A model generated the notes under the pieces. It saw only the letters and a list, made by a program, of their open reading frames with translations. It made no database searches and was not told the DNA's origin. Position numbers and translations under genes: made by a program. Source: an uncultured Saccharospirillaceae bacterium (lineage in GTDB: Bacteria; Pseudomonadota; Gammaproteobacteria; Pseudomonadales; Oceanobacteraceae). Taken from it: DNA of 64,000 nucleotides. Numbering within the stretch: position 1 is the first letter of the stretch; each line of letters starts with the position of its first letter. The stretch is taken from positions 372,001 to 436,000 of the forward strand of contig CANNFT010000002.1 in assembly GCA_947503895.1 (NCBI GenBank). Direction: 5' to 3'. This document shows, one piece after another, positions 8,735-18,032 of the stretch.

Positions 8735-10369
8735 TCATAATGCGCGCATAATACGTTGCTGGGCTTGCTTGAGCTGCGTCCAGCGATTGTAGCGTTCATC
8801 GGTTTCGGGCATTTCTCCAATGCGGTCTAACAAGCTGTTCACATGTTTGGCCATTTCGCGATCGACGTTACGTTGTTCCATGTAGGTAATTTTTGCTTGA
8901 ATGGCGTTTAATAAAACGGCTAAACCGGCTTCTTTGTATGACGTTGCTTGATCAAATAATTTAATGGCCTCTGACAATTGCCCGCGTTCAAAAAATGCGA
9001 TCGCTTTATCGTTTATTTCTGTCGTGTATTCACGCACCACTTTTTCACTGATTTCATTACGTGTTCTGTTTAATTCGCGCTCTTCACTTCGGCTTAAATC
9101 CGTACGGGCATTCAGTTGTGCTAACAAATCCTGTGCTTTTGCATGGCTCTTGGTCGCTATAAATACATTGGCCATGGCCAATTGATGGGCGGCCGTCGGA
9201 TGGGTAATTTTTGCCATTAGTTTCTCGGCTTTTTCCGCCGTCAATTTGGCATCGGTTTCCTTGCCTAAATTGGTGTAAGTCGTACTTTCGATTAGCGTGG
9301 CTTCGAAAACATAATCTGGGTTTTCTTTATAAATACCTTTGGCTTCATCGATGGCCTTAAAAGCATCATTACTGCCATCGCGTGAATCTCGGGTACTTTT
9401 GGGCGAAATTTTATATTGTAAACTTTCTGCGAAGTGCAAATAGTTTTTCACGCTTCGATAACAGGAATGTCGAGCTAATTTCATGGACTGCCGAAAAGCA
9501 TTTTCTGCAACCTTAAAGTCTTTATTGGCAAATGCGATTCTGCCCAATTCCATTTGCCGCAAAACTTGTTTCGGTGAAACAGACACCGCACGTTCAAGTG
9601 AGGATTGTGCATCTTGAGTATTTTTTTGTTCTAAATAAATCTTTGATTGAAGGTCGTAACATTGAACGTATTTAGGATATTGCCGCACGGTGTACTCTAA
9701 TAGCTCATTACTAGCATCCAGTTTTTTTAAATAGAAAAGCGCTGTGGCTTTTCCCAGCAATGCCCAATTAATTTCACGCTCTTTTAAAATTGACTCATAT
9801 AAGGCTAACGCTTCTTCATTTTTTTTCAGTGCCAGCAGTGTGCGTCCTTTAATGCGTTCAATACGGTTTTTCAGTCTGGGTTTTTCAGTTAATAATTGAT
9901 TGCAGCATTGAAGAGCTTGCTCTTTATTTTGTGCATCAATGGCCACATTGATGGGACGCAAATCTTCTTTTACGCGCAGGATGCGAGTGAGCCGCTGCCG
10001 CATGACGTCAATGGTGAAAGGTTTGGTAATGTAATCATCGGGCTCGTATTCGATGGCGCCCATGACCATGTCCATGGCGTTCTCGCCGGTCAGCATCACA
10101 AAGGTGGAAGTGGCTTTTAGGCGACAGGTAAATCGCGCTTCCTCTAAAATCTGCTGTCCGTCTCTGCCTTTGCCAAGATTGTAGTCAGAAATGACCAAAT
10201 CATAGTCGTGGTCCATGATGAATTGTGTGGCTTCATCGCCATCCATTGCGACATCGACATTGGATGCGCCCAGTATCATAAGCATCTTTTTCATTGCGCT
10301 GCGTGATTCCACCAGGTCATCTATGGCGAGAATCCGTTTACCGGACAACATGGCATCGAGTTCGAGCAT
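8735..10369 (-). CDS. Response regulator with TPR-repeat output region
   Basis: A 544-residue protein. Residues 1-130 form a receiver domain (acidic pair near D17/D18, phospho-acceptor D62 in VISDYNL, and KPF near residue 117). The rest, from about 150 to 540, is helical with TPR-like repeats such as LLGKATALFYLKKLDASNEL and ELGRIAFANKDFKVAENAF. There is no DNA-binding or enzymatic domain, so output is probably by protein contact. It is encoded just upstream of a sensorless histidine kinase and is probably its partner. Receiver-TPR proteins of this size occur in Pseudomonas and relatives, with few defined roles. Confidence 0.85.
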   Translation of the reverse strand: MLELDAMLSGKRILAIDDLVESRSAMKKMLMILGASNVDVAMDGDEATQFIMDHDYDLVISDYNLGKGRDGQQILEEARFTCRLKATSTFVMLTGENAMDMVMGAIEYEPDDYITKPFTIDVMRQRLTRILRVKEDLRPINVAIDAQNKEQALQCCNQLLTEKPRLKNRIERIKGRTLLALKKNEEALALYESILKEREINWALLGKATALFYLKKLDASNELLEYTVRQYPKYVQCYDLQSKIYLEQKNTQDAQSSLERAVSVSPKQVLRQMELGRIAFANKDFKVAENAFRQSMKLARHSCYRSVKNYLHFAESLQYKISPKSTRDSRDGSNDAFKAIDEAKGIYKENPDYVFEATLIESTTYTNLGKETDAKLTAEKAEKLMAKITHPTAAHQLAMANVFIATKSHAKAQDLLAQLNARTDLSRSEERELNRTRNEISEKVVREYTTEINDKAIAFFERGQLSEAIKLFDQATSYKEAGLAVLLNAIQAKITYMEQRNVDREMAKHVNSLLDRIGEMPETDERYNRWTQLKQAQQRIMRAL

Positions 10370-10477
10370 AATTCATCCTAATTTGGGCTATTAATAAGGA
10401 TAGCAAGCCGTAGCCAAACTGCTCTAAATCAGGCAAAGTCGGCCTGTTTGAAAGACCGTCTTAGGTAGTACTCTCGT

Positions 10478-11368
10478 ATGGACATCAAATCGCTTTTAGC
10501 CATCGGCCTCATCAAGTCATTGGGCTTATTTTCACTGCAGGGCGCACGTCGCTTTGGCACCATGATTGGCCGAGGGCTGGTCGTCAGCAATAGCACGCTT
10601 TACCAAACCACATTGAAAAATTTGGCTTTGTGCTACCCCGATATGGACGAACAAGCGCGACAGATGCTGGCTAAGCGCAGTGTAATTGAAACAGGCAAAT
10701 CCATGGCAGAAACGGGTGTGGCGTGGACGGGCTCTGAGAAGGAAATGTTGCGTAATGAAGGCCAATTAAAACGCATCGTCAACGAATCTTTATTCTTAGA
10801 CGCCGTGGCATCAGGGCAAGGTGTGTTATTACTTACTTTACATTTCGGTAACTGGGAATGGCTAAATTGCTACTTACCGTCCCGTGGCCGCATTATGGGA
10901 TTGTACAAAATGGCCAAAATGCCCGCCTTTGAACAATGGATGCTGCGTACCCGCCAACGGGGCGGCGTGACCATGGTGTCGGGTAATCGATCGGGGGTAG
11001 AACGCTTTATCGACCACTTCAAACAAGGTGGCGTAGCCTTACTGGCACCGGATCAAGAACCGTCAGAGAAAAGTGGTGTGTGGGCAGAGTTCTTTGGCGT
11101 GCCCGCGCTCACACCCAAATTGATTCATCATATGCTGCAAAGTCACCCAAATGGAAAAGCCTTGCATGTGTATGTTCGTCGTTTAGAAGATGGATTTGAG
11201 CTAGTGTTTGAGGCGGCAGAGACGGGTATTTACAGTGACGATCCGAGCGAATCGGCGACGGCCATGAATCGAGGGTTTGAGCGCTGTATTGCCAGTGACC
11301 CCGCTCAATATCAATGGGATTACAAACGCTTTAAACGTAACCCAGAGAAATACTATAAAAAACACTGA
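10478..11368 (+). CDS. lpxL: Lipid A biosynthesis acyltransferase (LpxL/HtrB family)
   Basis: A 296-residue late acyltransferase of lipid A synthesis that adds a secondary acyl chain from acyl-ACP at the inner membrane. The catalytic HFGNWE box (His122, Glu127) and LLAPDQEP are family motifs, and a hydrophobic N-terminus (residues 1-20) provides membrane association. LpxL and LpxM cannot be separated reliably by eye, so the symbol is tentative. It is divergent from the response-regulator gene and is followed by a repeat region. Confidence 0.85.
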   Translation: MDIKSLLAIGLIKSLGLFSLQGARRFGTMIGRGLVVSNSTLYQTTLKNLALCYPDMDEQARQMLAKRSVIETGKSMAETGVAWTGSEKEMLRNEGQLKRIVNESLFLDAVASGQGVLLLTLHFGNWEWLNCYLPSRGRIMGLYKMAKMPAFEQWMLRTRQRGGVTMVSGNRSGVERFIDHFKQGGVALLAPDQEPSEKSGVWAEFFGVPALTPKLIHHMLQSHPNGKALHVYVRRLEDGFELVFEAAETGIYSDDPSESATAMNRGFERCIASDPAQYQWDYKRFKRNPEKYYKKH

Positions 11369-11403
11369 GGCCTGATACAGATTAAGCTGACCTTTGTTGT
11401 AAA

Positions 11404-11668
11404 CGTCGCGCATGGCTTCAGCCCGACCTCCAAACTTACCCAGGTTAAAATAAAACGTTTTTTTTATTGGAGAAACTTAAACGAATCGATCACATCAATG
11501 CGGCCTTTAAGACGACCGGCATCTCAACCGTCAATGAAATAAATAAAGTCGTAGGGAGGCTTGTAGCCGCGAAGAGGGGTGTGGGGAGCCATCCCCGCAA
11601 AAGAAAACCGGGCGCCCAACACCCCAATTCAAAGCAAGGAGTTAAACCAAAGAAAAGCCCAGTGCAGA
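11404..11668. repeat. Tandem intergenic repeat, copy 1
   Basis: First of two similar non-coding units between the converging lpxL and trkH genes. The best conserved part (11473-11668) includes ACGAATCGATCACATCAATG and, further on, GGCTTGTAGCC and GGGGAGCCATCCCC, both able to form small hairpins. A less conserved 5' part starts near CATGGCTTC at 11411. Short open frames on both strands are fragments of repeat sequence rather than genes. Confidence 0.8.
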
Positions 11669-11702
11669 TCATGATACGCATTGAATTGACCAGCTTTAAA
11701 GC

Positions 11703-11999
11703 CGTCGTTCATGGCTTCCGCCCCACTTTCAAACCCACCGAAATATACGAAGCTCAGGATTTATAAACACCCAAGTTTTAAATAAACCGTGTTTGTTTTT
11801 TTGAAAATTTAAACGAATCGATCACATCAATGCGGCTTTTAAGACGACCGCCATCTCAGCCGTCAATGAAATATATAAAGTCGTAGGGAGGCTTGTAGCC
11901 GCGAAGAGGGGTGTGGGGAGCCATCCCCACAAAAGAAACCGGGAGCCCATCACCCCAATGCAAAGCAAGGTGTGAAGCCAAAGAAAAGCCCAGTGCAGA
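11703..11999. repeat. Tandem intergenic repeat, copy 2
   Basis: Second unit, offset about 332 bases from copy 1 in the core and about 299 in the 5' part, so an insertion of some 33 bases (near 11735-11770) separates the two blocks. Core identity is high over 11805-11999 with scattered substitutions and single-base indels. It ends 18 bases before the trkH stop, so the array fills the whole convergent gap. Confidence 0.8.
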
Positions 12000-12017
12000 C
12001 GTGAAAAACGTTGTGTA

Positions 12018-13475
12018 TTACTGCCGCCAAAACGTCGGTGTAAACAGCACCAGCAAGGTAAAGATTTCCAGTCGTCCCAACAGCATGGCAAAAATCAGCA
12101 CCCATTTAGCGAAGTCTGAAATATCGCCGTAGTGTGCGGCGACCCCACCTAAACCTGGGCCTAGGTTATTCATACAAGCGCCCACCGCAGAAAAGGCTGT
12201 GACAAAGTCCAGCCCTGTGGCCAACAATAAAATACACATAATGATGTACAAAAGAATGTACACACTGACAAATCCCCACACTGCTTGAATGACACGATCG
12301 TCTACGGGCCTGCCTCCGACTCGTAAGGGCATGATGGCATTGGGATGAATTAAACGGCGCATCTCTCGATTACCTTGTTTGAATAACAAGAGCACGCGAA
12401 TCACTTTTAAACCACCACCGGTTGAACCCGCGCAGCCGCCCATAAAGGCTAAAAAGAATAATAAAAACGGTAGGAAAATAGGCCACACGGAAAAGTCTGC
12501 GGTGGCAAAACCGGTCGTGGTGGCAATGGAGACCAACTCGAAAATGCCATAGCGCAGCGCGCGGTCAGGGTCGTAGGTATGGTTATACATGAGTACGCTC
12601 ACCGTGACGACGCCGGCCACCGCGAGCACGCTCAGCAATAATTTGACTTCAGAATCTTGAAAGTAGTGACGGATGCCACGGTTGCGCCAAGTATAAAAAT
12701 GCAATGCGAAATTAAAGGCACTGATGAGCATAAAGAAAATTGCGATGCTTTCAATTAAGCCACTGTTGAAATAACCGATACTGGCGTCATGGGTGGAGAA
12801 TCCGCCGATGGCGATGGTCGAGAATGAATGCCCAATGGCGTCAAACAAGCTCATACCGGCCGCCCAATAGCCGAGTGCGCAGGCAATGGTCAATGCAAGA
12901 TAGATATACCAAAGTGTCTTGGCCGTTTCGGTAATGCGTGGTGTAAGTTTTGAGTCTTTCACTGGGCCGGGTGTTTCGGCGCGAAAAAGCTGCATCCCTC
13001 CGATACCCAACATCGGCAGAATGGCCACGGCCAAGACAATGATCCCCATGCCGCCCATCCACTGAATTTGCTGGCGGTAAAATAAAATAGACTCTGGCAA
13101 ATGATCAATGCCAGTGATGACAGTCGCCCCTGTGGTGGTCCAGCCGGATAAAGACTCAAAAAAAGCATCCGTAAAGCTCAGCCCAGGACTGTCGGCTAAC
13201 ATCAACGGCATTGCGCCAGAAATACCAAGGGTGAGCCAAAATAATACGGTGACGAGGAAGCCATCGCGAATGCGCAAATCTTGCTTACGATTTCGAAATG
13301 GGTACCACAACATGGCACCAATCGAAAAGTTTATCCCCAATGCAGTCACAAATGCACTGAGTGTTTGGTCTTGATAAATCAATGAAACCACCATGGGTGG
13401 TAACAGCGATAAACTGAACACCATGAGCAATATGCCCAGAATGCGAAAAATAACGGCCGCGTGCATGAACTGCAA
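12018..13475 (-). CDS. trkH: Trk potassium uptake system, membrane subunit
   Basis: A 485-residue polytopic protein of the Trk/Ktr/HKT family, the K+-translocating subunit that works with the cytoplasmic NAD-binding TrkA. Pore-loop elements are visible: SGWTTTGATV, TIAIGGFSTHD, TTTGFATADF and GGCAGSTGGGLKVIR. It is the last gene of the minus-strand run that includes trkA. The length matches TrkH of E. coli. The stop lies just after the tandem repeat array. Confidence 0.96.
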   Translation of the reverse strand: MQFMHAAVIFRILGILLMVFSLSLLPPMVVSLIYQDQTLSAFVTALGINFSIGAMLWYPFRNRKQDLRIRDGFLVTVLFWLTLGISGAMPLMLADSPGLSFTDAFFESLSGWTTTGATVITGIDHLPESILFYRQQIQWMGGMGIIVLAVAILPMLGIGGMQLFRAETPGPVKDSKLTPRITETAKTLWYIYLALTIACALGYWAAGMSLFDAIGHSFSTIAIGGFSTHDASIGYFNSGLIESIAIFFMLISAFNFALHFYTWRNRGIRHYFQDSEVKLLLSVLAVAGVVTVSVLMYNHTYDPDRALRYGIFELVSIATTTGFATADFSVWPIFLPFLLFFLAFMGGCAGSTGGGLKVIRVLLLFKQGNREMRRLIHPNAIMPLRVGGRPVDDRVIQAVWGFVSVYILLYIIMCILLLATGLDFVTAFSAVGACMNNLGPGLGGVAAHYGDISDFAKWVLIFAMLLGRLEIFTLLVLFTPTFWRQ

Positions 13476-13552
13476 AATCCTTTCTGATAACAGATATCAA
13501 TCTGTTCGCCAGTAACCCGGTTAAAAAAATGTTCGTGGTGATCGTGATGAAA

Positions 13553-14932
13553 TTAGAAGAAGCCCAATTCCACTTGGAAAAGACGCTCTACTTCTGGAAT
13601 GCGTTTTTTATTCAGCACGAACAAAATGACATGGTCATCACTTTCCACCACCACATCACTATGGGCAATGAGTACGGTTTCGTTTCGCACGACCGCACCA
13701 ATCGTCGTACCCTCAGGTAAATCAATTTGATCAAGTCGACGTCCCACCACTTTAGAGGTACGTTTATCCCCATGGGCGATGGCTTCGATGGCTTCGGCTG
13801 CGCCACGTCTTAAACTGTGGACATTGGCTACGTCGCCGCGTCGCACATGGGTGAGCAGGGAACCTATGGTGGTTTGTGAGGGACTGATGGCAATGTCGAT
13901 GCCTTGCCCCTGAACCAAATCCACATACTGCGTTTTATTAATCAAGGTTAACACTTTTCGTGCGCCCAACTGTTTGGCGAGCATGGACGACATGATGTTC
14001 ACTTCGTCGTCATTGGTCAGTGCACAGAATACGTCGGTGTTTTCAATATTGGCTTCGAGTAATTGTTCTTTATCGGTAGCGCTGCCATTAATGATGATGG
14101 TTTTATTCTTAGTTTTTTCGGAGAGGCGTTCACAACGACTGATGTTGTGATCAATTAATTTGACGTTATAAAAGGGTTCTAACGCTTGTGCTAATCGAGC
14201 ACCAATGTTGCCGCCGCCTGCAATGATGACGCGCTTATACGGTTGTTCTGATCGGCGAAGCTCAGCCATGACAGAACGAATGTCTTTCTTCGCGGCGATG
14301 AAGAAAACTTCGTCGTCGACTTCAATCACCGTATCGGCTTTGGGCAGCAGTGCTTGCCCGCGTCGGTAAATGGCCGCGACACGCGTATCCACACCGCTTT
14401 TTAAATGCTGACGTAAATAACGCAATTCTTGGCCGACCAAAGGCCCACCGTAATAGGCTTTAACGCCCACCAGTTGCGCACGGCCGCTGGCGAAATCGAG
14501 TACTTGCAAGCTTCCCGGAAATTCCAGCAATCGCTTAATGTAATTGGTGACCACTTGTTCGGGGCTAATAAATACATCAATGGGGACGGCTTGGTTGCCA
14601 AATAAATCATGATGCTGGCTGTAGTCTTGTGCGCGAATTCGGCCAATTTTTGTTGGTGTACGAAATAGGGTATGTGCGACCTGACAAGCGATCATATTGA
14701 TCTCATCGCTATTGGTGACGGCCACTAGCATGTCCGCATCGTCTCCGCCTGCTTGTTTAAGCACTTCTGGATACGAGGCTTTGCCGCGTACGGTTCGAAT
14801 ATCGAGACGACTTTGCAATTCCCGTAATCGCAAGGCATCCGTATCGACCACCGTAATGTCATTGCCTTCAATGGCGAGATGCTCAGCCAATGTGCCGCCC
14901 ACCTGGCCTGCACCGAGTATGATGATCTTCAT
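13553..14932 (-). CDS. trkA: Trk potassium transporter peripheral subunit
   Basis: A 459-residue cytoplasmic protein with two RCK modules, each a Rossmann NAD-binding domain plus a C-terminal ligand domain. IILGAGQVGGTLAEHLA opens the first and VIIAGGGNIGARLAQAL (about residue 235) the second. It gates K+ uptake through TrkH. It lies 77 bases upstream of trkH and 3 bases downstream of rsmB, making rsmB-trkA-trkH a likely single transcript, as in many gammaproteobacteria. Confidence 0.97.
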   Translation of the reverse strand: MKIIILGAGQVGGTLAEHLAIEGNDITVVDTDALRLRELQSRLDIRTVRGKASYPEVLKQAGGDDADMLVAVTNSDEINMIACQVAHTLFRTPTKIGRIRAQDYSQHHDLFGNQAVPIDVFISPEQVVTNYIKRLLEFPGSLQVLDFASGRAQLVGVKAYYGGPLVGQELRYLRQHLKSGVDTRVAAIYRRGQALLPKADTVIEVDDEVFFIAAKKDIRSVMAELRRSEQPYKRVIIAGGGNIGARLAQALEPFYNVKLIDHNISRCERLSEKTKNKTIIINGSATDKEQLLEANIENTDVFCALTNDDEVNIMSSMLAKQLGARKVLTLINKTQYVDLVQGQGIDIAISPSQTTIGSLLTHVRRGDVANVHSLRRGAAEAIEAIAHGDKRTSKVVGRRLDQIDLPEGTTIGAVVRNETVLIAHSDVVVESDDHVILFVLNKKRIPEVERLFQVELGFF

Positions 14933-14935
14933 TCG

Positions 14936-16273
14936 TTAGACATCCGCCTTTTTTAACAGCGCGTAGAAAAAACCATCGTGGCCATTGGCCTGTGGAAATA
15001 ACTGCCAACCAGCGCCCGTATTCACGACGGCATCCGTCGTTTGGGCTTGGGTCAATAAAGCCTCTAAGTGAGCCGGCAGTGATTGCAACTGAGCATCCAT
15101 TTGTTCATTCAAAAATGCAGCGATGTTGTCGGCATTTTCCTGTGGAAGAATGGAGCAGGTGGCATAGAGTAAATGCCCGCCGGGTTTCAATTGCTGCCAA
15201 GCGGAGCGCAATATTTCGCCCTGCAATGTCGCCAGCTTAGCAATATCTTCGCGTTGACGCAGTAGCTTGATATCGGGGTGGCGGCGAATGACGCCGGTTG
15301 CAGAACAGGGCACATCCAATAGAATGCGATCAAACGGGGTGCCATCCCACCAAGCGGCAGCATCTTGTGCTTCGCCACATTTTACTTCGGCCGTGTAGCC
15401 TAAGCGTTGTAAATTTTCATGAACACGCTGCAAACGATTTTGGTCGGCGTCCACTGCGAGAACGGAGGCTGCTCCTTCGACGCGCTCAAGCAGCGCACAG
15501 GTTTTACCACCAGGTGCGGCGCAGGCGTCTAAAATGCGCTCGCCTTTTTGCGGATTAAGAATCTCAGCCGCCAATTGCGCGGCTTCGTCTTGCACACTGC
15601 AGCTGCCTTGCGAAAACTGCGGTAAATGGGCAACGTTTCGAGGCGTTGTGAGCGTAATACCGCTACTGGACAAGGGCGTAGGGTAGTGCTCGATTTCGGC
15701 CACATTCAGCTGTTCTGAATAGAACGGGCGGCTTTGTTTGTGAGTATTCACTCGGAGCGTCATGGGCGGATGAAGATTGGCGCTTTGTGTGATCGTTTGC
15801 CAGTGTTCCGGCCACGATTTTTTAAGCATTTTAAGCAGCCACTTGGGGTGTTCATACGCAGGAACATCACTTTGTCGTAAGCCCGCCATCAGTTCGGACT
15901 CTTCACGTTGGAAGCGTCTTAATATGGCATTGACCAATGATTTGTATTTTTCAAAACCTAGTTGTTCACAAGCTTTTACGGTTTCATTAATAGCCGCGTG
16001 GGGCGAAATCTCACTGTGTGCCAGCTGAAAGAGCCCGACCCAGATCAATGCCTGCACCTCACCGTCGTTTTCGGGTAACGGACGCACCATCAGCATTTTG
16101 CTGATGGCATTAATGCTGAAGTAGTGTCGGCAACTGCCAAAACATAAGGCTTGTAACAGCCCACGATCTTGGTCAGGAATATGGGTTTCGTAATGCGCCA
16201 GCAAAGGCGTCAGACTTTGATTTTGCGTCACCAAACGGTGCAATATTTGGGCTGCAGCCCCACGGCAATTCAT
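14936..16273 (-). CDS. rsmB: 16S rRNA (cytosine(967)-C(5))-methyltransferase
   Basis: A 445-residue protein with an N-terminal NusB-like RNA-binding domain (about 1-140) and a C-terminal SAM-dependent methyltransferase. DACAAPGGKTCALLE is the SAM motif and LDVPCSATGVIRRHPD has the catalytic Pro-Cys. It modifies C967 of 16S rRNA. Its position between fmt and trkA is conserved. A terminator-like hairpin just upstream may separate it from def-fmt. Confidence 0.96.
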   Translation of the reverse strand: MNCRGAAAQILHRLVTQNQSLTPLLAHYETHIPDQDRGLLQALCFGSCRHYFSINAISKMLMVRPLPENDGEVQALIWVGLFQLAHSEISPHAAINETVKACEQLGFEKYKSLVNAILRRFQREESELMAGLRQSDVPAYEHPKWLLKMLKKSWPEHWQTITQSANLHPPMTLRVNTHKQSRPFYSEQLNVAEIEHYPTPLSSSGITLTTPRNVAHLPQFSQGSCSVQDEAAQLAAEILNPQKGERILDACAAPGGKTCALLERVEGAASVLAVDADQNRLQRVHENLQRLGYTAEVKCGEAQDAAAWWDGTPFDRILLDVPCSATGVIRRHPDIKLLRQREDIAKLATLQGEILRSAWQQLKPGGHLLYATCSILPQENADNIAAFLNEQMDAQLQSLPAHLEALLTQAQTTDAVVNTGAGWQLFPQANGHDGFFYALLKKADV

Positions 16274-16285
16274 TGGCGAACGCTC

Positions 16286-16313
16286 ATAAAAAAACGCTGA
16301 ACATCAGCGTTTA
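16286..16313 (-). terminator. Terminator between fmt and rsmB
   Basis: On the minus strand AACGCTGA and TCAGCGTT pair around a three-base loop and run into seven T. It would end def-fmt transcription before rsmB, implying that rsmB-trkA-trkH has its own start or relies on read-through. Confidence 0.75.
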
Positions 16314-16423
16314 ATAAATAAAAAATTGAAATCGTGTTGCTCATTAACCTTCCTAAGGCGGGCTTGTTTGTGACTCGGATGGTCTAAAGAAAACCCGCAC
16401 TCGTCGGCCCACACGCTGCACGG

Positions 16424-17380
16424 TTAAAACTCACTGGCCAGTACATACTGCTCAACGAATGGGTGGTTGCCGTTTAATATATCGGCTACCTGAGCGGGTT
16501 TTTTATTGGGCAATTGAATGTGTTTAAGGTTGAGCGAAAACTCACTACAGGCCACGAGTATCCCTTGTTCGGAAACCGAAAGGATGGTGCCGGGAATAGA
16601 ACGGTGGCTTTGCGGTACAACCTCAGCTTGCAAAACACGAATACGCTGATCGCCCAGTAACGTAAAACACATAGGCGCTGGGTTAAACGCTCGCACTTTA
16701 AGGGCAATGGCTTCTGCCGAAGCATGCCAATTAATTAAAGCTTCTTGCTTATTTAACTTTTTAGCGTAACTACTGAGGCTGTCGTCTTGAACTTCTCCCA
16801 GCACAGGGCCTTTGGAAAATCGTTCAACGACTTCAATCACCGATTTGGCACCGACAGTAGCTAACCGAGTGCGCATTGAACCGCCGGTGTCCGTGGCGGC
16901 AATGGGCACTTCCGCTTTGTACAACATGGGCCCAGTGTCTAACCCTGCTTCCATTTGCATCACGGTGACGCCGGTTTTGCTGTCACCCATTTCGATGGCC
17001 CGTTCAATGGGTGCGGCTCCGCGCCAGCGCGGTAGCAGAGAAGCATGACTGTTAATACAGCCTAATGTGGGGATGTCCAACACCCGCTGCGGTAACAGCA
17101 GGCCGTACGCCACCACCACCATCAAATCGGGTTTTAACGCCGCCAATGCATCCACGTCTTCATCTGCTTTAAAATTCAGCGGCTGATAGACATCGAGACC
17201 GTTTTCGAGCGCCAGTTGTTTCACTGGACTGGCCATCAGTTTTTTACCGCGATTCGCTGGGCGATCGGGCTGACTGTAAACACCGACAATATGGAAGTCG
17301 GTGTGGGATTGAGCATAGTCTAACAGCGCCTGCAAATGGGTCGCGGCAAAATCGGGCGTGCCCGCAAAAACAATTCTCAA
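16424..17380 (-). CDS. fmt: Methionyl-tRNA formyltransferase
   Basis: A 318-residue enzyme that formylates the initiator Met-tRNA using 10-formyl-THF. The N-terminus RIVFAGTPDFAATHL and the catalytic block INSHASLLPRWRGAAPI (His and Asn of the formyltransferase family) are clear. DTGPMLY follows, and the C-terminal domain is the tRNA-binding OB-like part. It starts 18 bases after def ends, forming the classic def-fmt pair. Confidence 0.98.
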   Translation of the reverse strand: MRIVFAGTPDFAATHLQALLDYAQSHTDFHIVGVYSQPDRPANRGKKLMASPVKQLALENGLDVYQPLNFKADEDVDALAALKPDLMVVVAYGLLLPQRVLDIPTLGCINSHASLLPRWRGAAPIERAIEMGDSKTGVTVMQMEAGLDTGPMLYKAEVPIAATDTGGSMRTRLATVGAKSVIEVVERFSKGPVLGEVQDDSLSSYAKKLNKQEALINWHASAEAIALKVRAFNPAPMCFTLLGDQRIRVLQAEVVPQSHRSIPGTILSVSEQGILVACSEFSLNLKHIQLPNKKPAQVADILNGNHPFVEQYVLASEF

Positions 17381-17398
17381 CGTCTTTTCCTTAACCGA

Positions 17399-17911
17399 CT
17401 ACTGGCGAGCCTGTTGTCGGTGTTGTTTTTCCAGTTTCTTACGAATGCGATCACGCTTGGTATTGGATAAGTAATCCACGAACAATTTTCCGTTCAAATG
17501 ATCCATCTCGTGCTGCATGCAGACCGCGAGCAAGCCGGTGGCTTCCATTTCAAATGGTTCACCGTTGCGATCTAAGGCTTCCACCTTGCAATGTTCGATG
17601 CGCTCGACTTCTTCGTAGAAGCCCGGCACAGACAAACAGCCTTCTTGCATCTTTTCAGGTTCACCATCCAATACAGTGATCTTGGGATTAATCAGCACCA
17701 AAGGTTCTGACTGATCTTCAGAGACATCGATGACGACAATTTGCTGATGTATATCGACCTGACTGGCTGCGAGGCCAATGCCGGGGCAGTTATACATGGT
17801 TTCAAACATGTCATCGATGATCCTGCGCGTTTCATCGGTTACCTGAGTCACGGGTTTGGCAATGTTGCGCAAACGAGCGTCTGGAAATTCTAATATTTCT
17901 AATATGGCCAT
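17399..17911 (-). CDS. def: Peptide deformylase
   Basis: A 170-residue metallo-hydrolase that removes the N-formyl group from nascent proteins. All three motifs are present: [18 protein letters not shown] (metal Cys) and [12 protein letters not shown] (metal His residues and catalytic Glu). It is first in the minus-strand def-fmt series and divergent from the LysM gene across a 121-base gap holding both promoters. Confidence 0.98.
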   Translation of the reverse strand: MAILEILEFPDARLRNIAKPVTQVTDETRRIIDDMFETMYNCPGIGLAASQVDIHQQIVVIDVSEDQSEPLVLINPKITVLDGEPEKMQEGCLSVPGFYEEVERIEHCKVEALDRNGEPFEMEATGLLAVCMQHEMDHLNGKLFVDYLSNTKRDRIRKKLEKQHRQQARQ

Positions 17912-18032
17912 AAACTTGTGAAGCCTTAGTGGTAAAAGAGCCTAAGGCCCTGCTAAGATTGAGACTGACTATTATATCGAATCATGCCCGCCTCTGTTAG
18001 GCCAAAATAATAAGGAAGCGAAGGATTAGCCC

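Noticed and set aside
11467..11766. Open frame of 99 codons within repeat copy 1
   Set aside because: The second repeat copy breaks the frame, no ribosome site fits, and the start lies in a T-rich leader. It is repeat sequence, not a gene.
11822..12091. Minus-strand frame of 89 codons across repeat copy 2
   Set aside because: It overlaps the end of trkH, and its Cys/Trp/Pro-rich product mirrors the frame of copy 1. Both are shadows of the repeat.
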